Assembly (NCBI RefSeq): GCF_026225065.1
Contig: NZ_JAMFSB010000173.1
Span: 1-40,686, forward strand
Direction: 5' to 3'
DNA length: 40,686 nt
Source: Paraburkholderia sp.
GTDB lineage: Bacteria > Pseudomonadota > Gammaproteobacteria > Burkholderiales > Burkholderiaceae
Positions 10,031 to 17,693 of the stretch are shown here, in pieces; position 1 is the first letter of the stretch, and each line of letters starts with the position of its first letter. The position numbers were made by a program, and so were the translations under genes. A model generated the notes under the pieces. That model was not told the DNA's origin and did no database searches. It saw nothing but the letters and a program-made list of their open reading frames with translations.

Positions 10031-10458
10031 TTCGTTATCCTCTGAATCCAGTTAGCAGCTCCGCGCTCGATCTGTTCGAAGCACGTCTCGTACGTCTGGA
10101 TGGAACCGAGATAAGGGTCGAGGACATCCAGATCGTCGTGCTCCCCCAACCTGTAAACCTTGCCTCGCGCGAACGGGTATGCACGTTCTACCGTCGCGCG
10201 TTGCATCATCGTCATGGTCAGGATGAGTTGCGCAGCTCGTACCTGTGGCAAGCCAATCAGATTCGCCGCATGCCCCCGCAAGTCGTAACCACGGGTCGCC
10301 ATCAACTTCGACGTAAACCCGTCGACCGCGCGGCCCGGTATCGCCCGGGTGCCGGCCGAGACGACCGTCGTGCCCCGCAACCGTCTGGCGAGAATGGCTT
10401 GCGCCATGGGACTGCGGCACATGTTGGCCTCGCATACCACGAGGATCGAATCGAACAT
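10021..10458 (-). CDS. wzb: Low-molecular-weight protein-tyrosine phosphatase (Wzb/BceD-type)
   Basis: 145 residues. The P-loop near the N-terminus, VCEANMCRSP, gives the CX5R(S) motif with nucleophile Cys9 and Arg15; the usual Gly at position 11 is Ala. The DPY general-acid motif occurs near the C-terminus (DVLDPYLGS). It dephosphorylates the tyrosine tail of Wzc to allow polymerisation and export cycles. ATG 10458 is chosen over an upstream in-frame start because AGGAAG lies 8 nt before it and it matches the family start. It follows the WcaJ-type gene by 36 nt. Confidence 0.93.
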   Translation of the reverse strand: MFDSILVVCEANMCRSPMAQAILARRLRGTTVVSAGTRAIPGRAVDGFTSKLMATRGYDLRGHAANLIGLPQVRAAQLILTMTMMQRATVERAYPFARGKVYRLGEHDDLDVLDPYLGSIQTYETCFEQIERGAANWIQRITKCG

Positions 10459-10494
10459 GACTAACACTTCCTGTTCATTTGGCGAGCGTCGCAA

Positions 10495-11913
10495 TCAATA
10501 CGCGTTCGTGTGCCGAAATCCGCGCCAGATAGTCGCCGCAACAATCCGCATATCCAGCGCAAACGACCAGTTGCGCAAGTAATACAGGTCATGCTCGACA
10601 CGCCCTTGCATCTTCTCGATCCGGTCCGTTTCGCCGCGAAAGCCGTTGACTTGCGCCCACCCTGTAATGCCTGGCTTGACCCGATAGCGGTGCATGTAGC
10701 CGCTCACGACCTTTCGATAAAGCTCGTCGTGCTCGATCGCGTGCGGCCGCGGCCCGACCACCGACATATCGCCACTCAGGACGTTGAAGAACTGCGGCAA
10801 CTCGTCGAGACTGGTGCGCCGTAAAAAGGCGCCGACCCTGGTGATGCGCGAATCGCCACGCCTGGCCTGACTGACAACACCCCGTTCTTCGCTGTGCACG
10901 TGCATCGTCCGGAACTTGTAGATCTGGAAGACCTTTCCATCGGCGCCCTTACGCCGTTGCCGAAAGATCACGGGACCCGGCGAAGACAGCTTGACTGCCG
11001 CGGCAATACCCATCAGCAGGGGCGCCAGAGCGAGCAGCGCGGCGGCCGCGAAGACGCGATCGAACATCTCCTTCTTGCCAAGCGCGTGCGACGACAACGG
11101 CGATGCAACGAGGTTGATCGCAGGCACGCCGATCAGATCGATCATCCCGCTATCGAACAGGGCTAGACCGCTAACGTCAGGCATGAAGCGGATGTTCACG
11201 AGGTCATCGCGGAACTCCTGCACGACCTTCAAAATCGTGCGCTCCTCCGACAGCGGAAGCGTCAGCCACAGTTCCTGCACGCCCTCTGAGCGAACATGGC
11301 GTGCGAATTTCGTCAGGTCGTCGAACACGGGCATGCCCAGGCTGGCAAGACCCGTTTCGGGGCAAATGTCATAGGCGGCAGACGCGCGAAACCCACTCGA
11401 AGGAGCAGCTCCGATGTTGCGCACCATGCGTTGGCAATGCGCCCCCTGCCCCACGACTGCGACCCTGCGCAGGTTCAGGCCAGCCTGACGAACGCGCCCC
11501 AACGCAGCGTGCACCGTCAGCCTCGATACGATCAACGCACCGCCGGTCAGGCCCGTCCAGTAGGCAAACCACAAACGCGAGATCAGATCGGTTCTGTGCA
11601 AAGAAAACATCAGTACCAGCGCGCACGCCTGGACAACCACCCACGCGAGCGAGATCTGGCCGGCAAGACGCAGCATCGAGCGGCCACGCCATGACTGGTA
11701 GATACCGAAGACAGGAAACAGGGAGATCGCCAGCGCGGTAGCAAATGCGATGAAGGCAGCATCCGTGTGATGCCGCAACAGATCGTCATAGCGAATCTGC
11801 GCCGCCGCTGTCGCTCCGCCAACGATCAGCGCGACATCCAGCGCGCGCGCAACGAGGCCCTGAAGCCCATGCATCTTTCGCGTTTCTTGTGCGAGGGTTG
11901 CAACGTTCATCAT
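10495..11913 (-). CDS. Undecaprenyl-phosphate sugar phosphotransferase (WcaJ-type, EPS initiating)
   Basis: 472 residues. The N-terminal half has about four to five membrane helices and a CoA-binding-like nucleotide fold ([16 protein letters not shown]). The C-terminal bacterial sugar transferase domain begins at [14 protein letters not shown] and contains the conserved [45 protein letters not shown] and [15 protein letters not shown] segments. It transfers sugar-1-phosphate (commonly glucose-1-phosphate for this subfamily) to undecaprenyl phosphate, the first committed step of the repeat unit. Two adjacent ATG codons open the gene, and the first overlaps the stop of a 39-codon leader ORF. 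Confidence 0.93.
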   Translation of the reverse strand: MMNVATLAQETRKMHGLQGLVARALDVALIVGGATAAAQIRYDDLLRHHTDAAFIAFATALAISLFPVFGIYQSWRGRSMLRLAGQISLAWVVVQACALVLMFSLHRTDLISRLWFAYWTGLTGGALIVSRLTVHAALGRVRQAGLNLRRVAVVGQGAHCQRMVRNIGAAPSSGFRASAAYDICPETGLASLGMPVFDDLTKFARHVRSEGVQELWLTLPLSEERTILKVVQEFRDDLVNIRFMPDVSGLALFDSGMIDLIGVPAINLVASPLSSHALGKKEMFDRVFAAAALLALAPLLMGIAAAVKLSSPGPVIFRQRRKGADGKVFQIYKFRTMHVHSEERGVVSQARRGDSRITRVGAFLRRTSLDELPQFFNVLSGDMSVVGPRPHAIEHDELYRKVVSGYMHRYRVKPGITGWAQVNGFRGETDRIEKMQGRVEHDLYYLRNWSFALDMRIVAATIWRGFRHTNAY

Positions 11914-12029
11914 TTTTGACCGCCCCTCGGGAACGCCCAGACGTTTGCAAAAGTCGCCAGGAACGCGCTGTGCATCACGGGTTTGACCCGGCGATCGGCA
12001 TTCCGACTTTGTTGTATCTGTCCAGGCAT
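11910..12029 (-). CDS. Small leader ORF (39 codons) translationally coupled to the WcaJ-type gene
   Basis: An ATG at 12029 is preceded by AGAGGATAAC, the same ten bases that precede the secreted-protein gene at 10030. It opens 39 codons beginning MPGQIQQSRN and ending PRGGQK. Its TGA overlaps the first ATG of the next gene as ATGA, and a second TGA follows in frame. The good ribosome site and exact coupling argue for translation. The peptide is basic (six Arg or Lys, one Asp), has no recognisable domain, and could be a regulatory leader peptide. Function unknown. Confidence 0.45.
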   Translation of the reverse strand: MPGQIQQSRNADRRVKPVMHSAFLATFANVWAFPRGGQK

Positions 12030-12601
12030 GGTTAGTTATCCTCTATTAGTGGGTTTGCGATCCCCCCGGATCGACAGACAACCCCACGTCAGCCCATCTT
12101 TCGCAAGGCAATACTTTCCCCGCACGCGTTAAACGCGCGCATTGCAACATCCACTTCGCGGCACACAGTCACACGGCTTGCTAACTGCGCCCGGCGTCAA
12201 ACCTTCACGTCGCTACGTCCAAGGGGAATCCAGCTTCACCGGGCTACCTCGCCGGTTGCACTGGCACGGCACGATCCGAGCGAACGCCGGAACCACACCG
12301 CATGCTTGAAAACCGACCGGTTTACCCCCGGACCTGATCGGTCATTTGAAACAGATACTCACTGACACCCTTACTATTTTTGTCTATCGCTTTGTGCGCT
12401 GCGCCATCTCTAAAGCAGCAACTATGCCAACGCGTATTTCATGGTACGTTGCCACTACGCCTCGCCGCCGACGTACGTCAGACGGGGCTTGCCGCCGATG
12501 TTTCGAAAAACTGGTCCACCCAATCAACCACCAGGCGCCGCGCGGCGACGTCACCGTTACGTAACGCGGCACGTAACGAACCGGATGGCGAAATCCATTC
12601 T
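12030..12601. other. Long control region upstream of the EPS operon
   Basis: About 570 bp without a supportable gene, between the EAL-domain gene and the EPS leader ORF. It contains several short inverted repeats: CGATCC/GGATCG around CCCC (12058-12073), AAACCG/CGGTTT (12310-12323) and the 12-bp palindrome CGTTACGTAACG (12555-12566), with another CGTAAC at 12572-12577. No convincing sigma-70 promoter could be fixed. The length suggests a complex promoter or a long 5' untranslated region for the EPS operon. Confidence 0.5.
12058..12073. promoter_or_regulatory. Inverted repeat 30 nt upstream of the EPS leader ORF
   Basis: CGATCC and GGATCG form perfect 6-bp arms around CCCC. It lies between the presumed promoter and the AGAGGATAAC ribosome site of the leader ORF. 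It could be an operator or a 5'-UTR hairpin. No known regulator motif is matched. Confidence 0.35.
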
Positions 12602-13387
12602 CTAAAGCGATGACGCCGGCGACATCAACTCAGACAGCGCTCGCACTGGCCTCGGCCAATGGGCACCCTGGGCCAGAACACGAGGCCATTGCCGGAGCCA
12701 GCGCGCCTGCTCCTCCGTCTCGACGCCGTTCACTACCACGCGTATATCCAGCGACTCCAGGAGCGCTAACAGGCCTTCGACGACCTTGCACGAACGCGCC
12801 TCGCCCGGCACCGTTGCCACCAGTTCTCGCGCCAGCTTCACCGTATCGATATCGAGCGCACCCAAGCTCGCAAGTGAAGCCCGTCCTGCACCAAACTCTC
12901 CGTACGAGATTCCTACGCCCAGATCCCTGAGGTCCGCAGTGAGCGCCCGAATCGACAGGACACGAGCCGCATCCTCACTTTCGGGCAATTCAAGCTCAAG
13001 CAGATTCGGCGCAATGCCATAAAACAGCGCGACGTCGCGGATGTCTTCCGCAAAGCGCTCGTGCACTACTGCAGATGCCTGGACGCCGATCGAAACCGGG
13101 CAAGGCTGCAGTCCCTGGCTAAGGCAGACACTGAGTTCACGACACGCGCGCGCGAACATGAAGCAACTCATTTCATACGCGACATCGGACTGCTCGAGCT
13201 GCGGCATGAATACGCCGGGGAGCAGCAGCCCATAATCCGGATGCATCCATCGCACTTGCGCCTCGACATGCGACAGCTGCCCCGTGCCGACCTGATAGGC
13301 GCCCCGAAACATCAAGTGAAACTCGTCGGCGTGCAGTCCTTGCGAGATGCGCTTCGCCAGACCATCGTGTACGTGTACGTCGTTCAT
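12602..13387 (-). CDS. Degenerate EAL-domain protein (probable non-catalytic c-di-GMP protein)
   Basis: About 261 residues forming almost only an EAL domain. Landmarks of the phosphodiesterase fold are recognisable but altered. EAQVRW stands for EALxRW, SIGVQAS replaces the metal-binding SVNLS segment (Asn lost), and LELPES stands for LELTE. GEFGAG replaces the catalytic DDFGTG (both Asp lost), and VVNGVETEEQ replaces IAEGVET (Glu lost). It is therefore unlikely to hydrolyse c-di-GMP and may act as a c-di-GMP sensor or a protein-binding module. It is the gene nearest upstream of the EPS operon in the same direction. The start is uncertain: an upstream ATG at 13474 is also in frame and neither has a clear ribosome site. 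Confidence 0.82.
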   Translation of the reverse strand: MNDVHVHDGLAKRISQGLHADEFHLMFRGAYQVGTGQLSHVEAQVRWMHPDYGLLLPGVFMPQLEQSDVAYEMSCFMFARACRELSVCLSQGLQPCPVSIGVQASAVVHERFAEDIRDVALFYGIAPNLLELELPESEDAARVLSIRALTADLRDLGVGISYGEFGAGRASLASLGALDIDTVKLARELVATVPGEARSCKVVEGLLALLESLDIRVVVNGVETEEQARWLRQWPRVLAQGAHWPRPVRALSELMSPASSL

Positions 13388-13474
13388 CTGATTTTTCTGT
13401 TGCCCCGTGACGCCGGTCGCATAGACGGATGGGCGCCGATGCGCAGACTGATCGTTGATTTGAACAAGGTGCAT

Positions 13475-13764
13475 GATGCGTTGTCGCTAAGAATGCTAAC
13501 CGGGCCACCGATTGCACATTGCGTGCCAGTGCCGGGTCAAAGCGAATGGAGAAGCGAGCAAGGCTTGGTAAAGCCTTTTCAAAACAGGGCTTTACCTCGC
13601 GGGCACGACATGGCGTCGAGTGCGCATGAAGCTCACGGAGAGGCTGTCATGGCCGTGTTGTTACGTCGGCCACGTTACGGTGTTACGGCCGGGCGGCGCG
13701 AACACGTACGCGCGGCGCTAGCCGTCAGAAGGCTGCTGGATCGTGCAGAAATATCTCGTAAAAA
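13475..13764. other. Control region upstream of the EAL-domain gene
   Basis: About 290 bp (counted from the longest possible EAL start) with no supportable gene. It contains a 9-bp-arm inverted repeat (13568-13597) and three copies of GTTACG within 28 bp (13660, 13674, 13682). The arrangement suggests a regulated promoter for the EAL gene on the minus strand. Confidence 0.45.
13568..13597. promoter_or_regulatory. 9-bp inverted repeat upstream of the EAL-domain gene
   Basis: GGTAAAGCC and GGCTTTACC are perfect 9-bp arms separated by 12 nt that contain TTTTCAAAA, so additional pairing is possible. There is no T-tract on either side, so it is not a standard terminator. An operator or an RNA hairpin are both possible. 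It lies about 180 nt upstream of the preferred EAL start. Confidence 0.4.
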
Positions 13765-14037
13765 TCAGCCGCAGCCGCGCTGCCGCTTGCACAGAAGCTC
13801 CAGGGCGCGCTGCAATTCACCGGAGCGGCGCCACGCGATGTACTTCGCGTAACAGGTCTGTTGCGGCGGAAAGTTCGCCGGCAACCGATGCCACTTTTCT
13901 CCGGTCTGTTGAATCCATAGAATGGCATTAAGAATATCGCGCGCAGCGCGGCGCGGTCTCCCACGTGGCGACGGGGATTCACGAAATAGATGCTCGACAT
14001 GCATCCAGTCGTCATCGGACAAAGGAATTTCAATCAC
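13765..14037 (-). pseudogene. IS5-family transposase N-terminal fragment (DUF4096-like)
   Basis: 90 codons from a GTG at 14037. The sequence matches the N-terminal helix-turn-helix region of IS5/IS402-type transposases: LSDDDWMHVEHLF, RGRPRRAARDILNAILW, TGEKWHRLP and the Y-x-W pattern after CYAKYIAW. The catalytic DDE part is absent downstream in any frame, so this is a remnant or the solitary first ORF of a lost two-frame element. Surrounding DNA is gene-poor and less G+C-rich, consistent with an old insertion. A domesticated small DNA-binding protein is possible but less likely. Confidence 0.65.
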
Positions 14038-14040
14038 GGA

Positions 14041-14559
14041 ATTCTACGAATGGATAGGGGGTAACGCAGACTGACCACCCCTATAAATATCGCAGCCAGA
14101 TTTCTAAAGCCAGTAAAAATCGAATGTCGACCCGTATGCAGGGGTCAAGAAGCTTTCTTTGCTTACTAGAGCTCGCTTGAACTAATCCTTCGCACTCCAT
14201 ATTTTCTTCAGTGGCATGAGCTTTTGCGAGCCGCGTATCTTTGACCTTAGCAAGCAAGCCATCGCGCAGCCTTATCTTCGCTAAAGAGGTATTCGACTTC
14301 GCGTCGCTGCCCGTCGGATGGCCCGCTGCCACGCAGCCTGTCGCAATGTTGCGCAGGCAATCCGACGAACCGGTTCGATTCGTTGGATCACAACCATTCA
14401 ATTGGGGGATGGGTATTTTTTACCGCAATATGTCGCAAAGAAGTAAATTATACGAATCTTTTGGAGGAAGGAACAAGAGGGGTTGCATTGCCGCGACGCA
14501 GCGCGCGATGCCGAGGCGCGCCGCCTACGGTAATCGCCCATGAGTTGTGCTCAGGAGAC
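14041..14559. other. Gene-poor, lower-G+C stretch beside the transposase remnant
   Basis: About 520 bp with no frame that combines a ribosome site, plausible codon use and a recognisable product. It holds an inverted repeat ATAGGGG/CCCCTAT (14054-14084) just upstream of the transposase fragment, which might be a worn element end or an operator. Otherwise nothing is identified. The composition differs from the flanks and suggests decayed mobile DNA. Confidence 0.45.
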
Positions 14560-15042
14560 TTACTTACATAACGAAAACGCTTCACGGGCGGCGATGTCGC
14601 CATTGCCGTAGATCCCCACTACCGTGCAGTCCGCGGCCACGCATTCATACGTGCTGTCCTGGAACGTCAGGACGTAGTGTCGATAGCCTTCTTGCCCGGC
14701 CGCCGGCCCCCACGAATCGGCCACCAGCGACGAGTTCACCACCTCATGCGCGCAATAGCCGCGTAGACCCTGCGCGGCCAACGGATGGGCGTACAGCCCT
14801 TCGTCGTTGGGTGGCCCGAACTGATGGAACGCCGCCGCCGAAAACTCCACCGCGCAGAACGGATCGTCATCTTCATCGAACGGGCCGAAGCGCTCGAAAT
14901 CTGTCGCGGCGATCCGATAGGCAATCACCACACGTCTTTCATTTGCGACGACAAACGGTTCCGGGGTATCGGCGGCGGGGCTAGGCACGTCATCCAGCAG
15001 GACGACCTGGTCTTGCTGGTAAGAATCGAGGGGGCTGGTCAT
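14560..15042 (-). CDS. Hypothetical protein, 160 aa, acidic
   Basis: 160 residues with codon use like the neighbouring real genes. No family recognised. It is acidic, lacks a signal peptide or membrane helix, and has an N-terminal proline/acid-rich segment followed by a probably folded domain (VVIAYRIAATDFERFGPF ... YRHYVLTFQDSTYECVA). Four cysteines are present. AGGAG lies 13 nt before the ATG, with a GAAG closer in. It is divergent from the phasin gene, and nothing in context suggests a function. Confidence 0.65.
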   Translation of the reverse strand: MTSPLDSYQQDQVVLLDDVPSPAADTPEPFVVANERRVVIAYRIAATDFERFGPFDEDDDPFCAVEFSAAAFHQFGPPNDEGLYAHPLAAQGLRGYCAHEVVNSSLVADSWGPAAGQEGYRHYVLTFQDSTYECVAADCTVVGIYGNGDIAAREAFSLCK

Positions 15043-15238
15043 CGGCTTCGCTTTACTCCTGTACGCAGTCGCTCGTGAATGGGTCGCACTATGCCACGGG
15101 CGGTCCGGCGACGGCTACAGTCACATCCGCTTCAGGTCTGCTGCGCGCCAGCCGCATGGGCATTTCACGCCTGTTTCAACCAATTCGCAACCCGCCACTG
15201 CGGCTCCGCAGCCCCGTCTCCCCTTCTCTCGAAATTGA

Positions 15239-15266
15239 TTGACTTCCCGAAATTACCCCGTACAAT
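15239..15266 (+). promoter_or_regulatory. Sigma-70-type promoter of the phasin gene
   Basis: TTGACT at 15239-15244 and TACAAT at 15261-15266 with a 16-bp spacer, about 105 nt before the phasin ATG. Both hexamers differ from consensus by one base, so this should be a strong promoter, as expected for an abundant granule protein. Confidence 0.7.
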
Positions 15267-15271
15267 GGGTT

Positions 15272-15290
15272 TTTGTTGCACTGCAGCAAA
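15272..15290. promoter_or_regulatory. Operator-like palindrome over the phasin transcription start (PhaR-type candidate)
   Basis: TTTGTTGC and GCAGCAAA, 8-bp arms with one mismatch around ACT, begin 6 nt after the -10 hexamer and so cover the predicted transcription start. PhaR repressors of polyhydroxyalkanoate bacteria control phasin genes and bind TGC/GCA-rich dyads. Position and sequence are compatible, but the exact PhaR motif of this group was not checked. Confidence 0.5.
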
Positions 15291-15370
15291 CCACTTTCAG
15301 CCCTTGCGGCGCGCGGATTTTGTTCACTTAGAGCCTTCTCGCACTCGCCGCCTTACCCTTTGGAGCAGTG

Positions 15371-15865
15371 ATGAGCACGCCTACCCCCCAACAATTGATC
15401 GCCGCACAGCAAGCTAGCCTGCAATCGTTCTTCGGCTTCACGAACCTCGCGTTCGCAAGCTTCGAGAAGCTGGTCGCACTGAACCTGCAAGTCGGCAAAG
15501 CTTCGCTCGCCGAAACGCAGGAAATCGCAGCCAAGGCCCTCTCGGTGAAAGATCCGAGCGAATTGATCGCGCTGTCGGCTAGCCTGTCGCAACCGGCATC
15601 GGAAAAAGCGGCTGCATACGGCCGTCATGTGCATGAGATCCTGTCAGGTGCCCAAGCCGAATTCTCGAGCGCCGCCACCGCACAGTTTCAGAAAGCCCAG
15701 AAAGACGCACAAGGCTTTATCGAAAGCCTGGCAAAGAATGCACCGGCTGGCAGCGAAGGCGCGGTAGCAGCATGGAACTCGGCATTTTCGGCTGCCAACG
15801 CAACGTATGAATCGGCTAGCAAGGCTGCCAAGCAATTCGTGGCAACCGTTTCGGCCAGCGCGTAA
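15371..15865 (+). CDS. phaP: Phasin, PHA granule-associated protein
   Basis: 164 residues, standard for betaproteobacterial phasins (phasin_2 type). The sequence starts MSTPTPQQLIAAQQAS and contains NLAFASFEKLVALNLQ, a long amphipathic helical region and an Ala/Lys-rich C-terminus with no cysteine. It coats polyhydroxyalkanoate granules and limits their size. ATG 15371 is chosen because GGAG lies 5 nt before it; a GTG directly upstream would be too close. It has its own promoter, operator-like palindrome and terminator, so it is a single-gene unit. Confidence 0.95.
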   Translation: MSTPTPQQLIAAQQASLQSFFGFTNLAFASFEKLVALNLQVGKASLAETQEIAAKALSVKDPSELIALSASLSQPASEKAAAYGRHVHEILSGAQAEFSSAATAQFQKAQKDAQGFIESLAKNAPAGSEGAVAAWNSAFSAANATYESASKAAKQFVATVSASA

Positions 15866-15921
15866 AGCGTCAGACGCAAACGGGATGTTTCGATCGCTGC
15901 CCGCGGGCGGCGAATCGTTGC

Positions 15922-15949
15922 AAAAAGCGAACTTAGGTTCGCTTTTTTT
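15922..15949 (+). terminator. Rho-independent terminator after the phasin gene
   Basis: GCGAAC-TTAG-GTTCGC hairpin with a 5' A-run and a 3' T-run of seven, 57 nt after the phasin stop. The A-run before the stem means it could also stop transcription coming from the minus strand. Confidence 0.9.
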
Positions 15950-16008
15950 ATTGCGTGAGCGTGCTGGGGCGGTTGGCGTGGGTGGGCGATGAAGTCGTGT
16001 CGGCCCGT

Positions 16009-16347
16009 TCACGCCGGCGCAAAGATCACTGCCTGCCGGTCCTCGATATACCGGTGTGTCCGGGTAAAACGATAGACCTGGCCATCCGCGGTGATCCGGT
16101 TCAATCCCGGCTCGGTCAAAGCGAGCATCTCATCCGCGAGGTGGGCCGCGACCGCGTCCCTGCTCGATAGCGCATCCAGCGAGTTGGCCGGCTCGCCGAT
16201 GTACACCGAGCGCTGACCCTCGCCATAGCGCATCACTACCACGGATTGACCGGCATCGAGCGCCAGTTCGAGGTAGTTGGCAAGCTCCCGCAACGACGCG
16301 GGTGTGCTCGTTCGCATCGTGTAGGCTGAACCGGTTGCTGTTGTCAT
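16009..16347 (-). CDS. Small conserved hypothetical protein, 112 aa
   Basis: 112 residues from ATG 16347, preceded by GGGGAACGG. No known family recognised. It lacks a signal peptide and membrane helices. The sequence suggests a compact alpha/beta domain (LRELANYLELALDAGQSVVVMRYG, then GQVYRFTRTHRYIEDRQAVIFAPA). It is tail to tail with the phasin gene across the terminator. Codon use matches the genome. No contextual clue to function. Confidence 0.65.
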   Translation of the reverse strand: MTTATGSAYTMRTSTPASLRELANYLELALDAGQSVVVMRYGEGQRSVYIGEPANSLDALSSRDAVAAHLADEMLALTEPGLNRITADGQVYRFTRTHRYIEDRQAVIFAPA

Positions 16348-16484
16348 CGCACCGTTCCCCGTCAAATGTGCGCGTCAGGAAACGGCAGACCCGTTTCTTC
16401 TGTCGACCCGGCACACTTCTACTATAAGCAATCGGAGCCCAACGGCAGCGCTCTTTTTGAAGCCGGCGACAAACTGTGCGCGAC

Positions 16485-17090
16485 TCAAGATCGCAGGCCG
16501 TTAAGGAATTGAAACCACAGTCCGCTGAGCGTACTGCCGCTCGTAGCCGTGGCACGATCATCCTGTGCCAAGGTATGCCCCCCGGCCTGGGCGGACCTAT
16601 CGTTATCAGTCACCGGTTCAGTGGACACATTTTTCTGCTGACGCGATGCATGCAGCGCCAGCACGCTGTCGGCAATCTGGCCGGCCCGGCTGGCCTCGCA
16701 CTGCTGCCCGAGCAGCACACCGAACACCACATCGCGGTTGTAGCCTTCGTTCGCAAAGCGCATCGCGAGCGACAACAACTTCGCGTAAGCCGCCTGTTCG
16801 GCTGCGCGAGCCGCTTCTTCCCGCTCGGCTCGTTCCCGCTCCATGCGCTGGACCCGGGCCTCCCATGAGCGCATCTTCTGGGCAAAGACGTCGTCGTAAA
16901 CTTTGCGTTGCGCACGATCGGACAGAATGTCGTACGCGTCCTTGATATCCAGAAACGCAGCGCGTGCCGTCTCTTCTGAACCGGCGTTACGATCTGGATG
17001 CCAGCGCATTGCCGCCTTCCGGTAGGCGCGCTTGATCTCGTCTTCAGTCGCGCTCGGCTGAACGCCGAGCTTCTCGTATAGTGTTGCCAT
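16485..17090 (-). CDS. J-domain (DnaJ-like) protein
   Basis: 201 residues. The N-terminal J domain (about 1-70) has helix II EIKRAYRKAAMRW followed by the HPD tripeptide (His31-Asp33) and helix III with DIKDAYDILSD, so it should stimulate an Hsp70 ATPase. There is no G/F region or zinc domain (type III). The rest is a charged Arg/Glu-rich helix (about 75-120) and an uncharacterised C-terminal part. ATG 17090 is chosen because the J domain starts there (MATLYEKLGV) and GGGCGAG precedes it; an upstream extension is open but unlike the family. Confidence 0.88.
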   Translation of the reverse strand: MATLYEKLGVQPSATEDEIKRAYRKAAMRWHPDRNAGSEETARAAFLDIKDAYDILSDRAQRKVYDDVFAQKMRSWEARVQRMERERAEREEAARAAEQAAYAKLLSLAMRFANEGYNRDVVFGVLLGQQCEASRAGQIADSVLALHASRQQKNVSTEPVTDNDRSAQAGGHTLAQDDRATATSGSTLSGLWFQFLNGLRS

Positions 17091-17243
17091 TGCTCGCCCA
17101 ACCCTCTGTCGCATCGCTACCCATCGTAGCATGCGCAAAATGCCTTCCGCGTGACATCGCACGGGCCCGTTTTGGCGAGTTACTTTCGACCTCGCCGGCG
17201 AGTCCGGCTATTTCATCATCAATGATCCAAGCGGAGAAACAGC

Positions 17244-17645
17244 ATGACGCAAGGCCCCACCTTCTGGATGATCCCGGACGCGCCAACACCCGTGGCTCCG
17301 TTTTCACACGCAGCCGAATCTGATGGATGGGTATTCGTGACGGGACAGATGCCCACCTCACCGACCGACGACGCAGCCCCGCTACCGGAAGGGGTCGTCG
17401 CGCAGACACAGCGCGTCATGGACAATCTGAAGATTGTGCTGAAAGGTCTTGGACTGGGACTCGAACACGTCCTGAACGCACGCATTTTCCTGACGGAATT
17501 CAAGCGTGATTACGCTGCGATGAACGACGCGTACCGGGCGTACTTTCCGCCAGATGCCCTGCCCGCGCGAACCTGTATCGGCGTCACGGGCCTTGCGCGC
17601 GACGCACTCGTGGAAATCGACCTCATCGCGCGACGGCCTGGTTGA
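17244..17645 (+). CDS. RidA/YjgF-family protein
   Basis: 133 residues, near the usual RidA length. The sequence has VFVTGQMPTSP, the QTQRVMDNLKIVLKGLGLGLEHVLNARIFLT core, FPPDALPARTCIGV with the conserved Arg that binds the substrate carboxylate, and VEIDLIA at the C-terminus. RidA proteins hydrolyse reactive enamine/imine intermediates from PLP enzymes. This one starts more distantly than classic RidA, so its substrate may differ. GGAGAAACAGC precedes the ATG. Confidence 0.9.
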   Translation: MTQGPTFWMIPDAPTPVAPFSHAAESDGWVFVTGQMPTSPTDDAAPLPEGVVAQTQRVMDNLKIVLKGLGLGLEHVLNARIFLTEFKRDYAAMNDAYRAYFPPDALPARTCIGVTGLARDALVEIDLIARRPG

Positions 17646-17673
17646 AAGCGGCCGGGGCGCGATGGTTCGAACG

Positions 17674-17693
17674 AAGGCACGAAGGCGTGCCTT
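17674..17693. terminator. Hairpin between convergent RidA and outer-membrane protein genes
   Basis: AAGGCACG-AAGG-CGTGCCTT, perfect 8-bp arms, lies between the RidA stop and, overlapping by two bases, the stop codon of the convergent outer-membrane protein gene. There is no long T-run, so it is only a candidate bidirectional terminator. Confidence 0.45.

Larger units (their letters stand above)
15043..15370 (+). other. Divergent intergenic region upstream of the phasin gene
   Basis: About 330 bp separating the divergent hypothetical gene and phasin gene. It contains a clear sigma-70-type promoter for the phasin gene (15239-15266) and an operator-like palindrome just downstream of the -10 (15272-15290), both described separately. 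No further gene is seen. Confidence 0.6.

Noticed and set aside
14081..14401. 106-codon minus-strand frame beside the transposase remnant
   Set aside because: No ribosome site, no domain, and it lies in a gene-poor segment of unusual composition. Kept only as part of the intergenic description.
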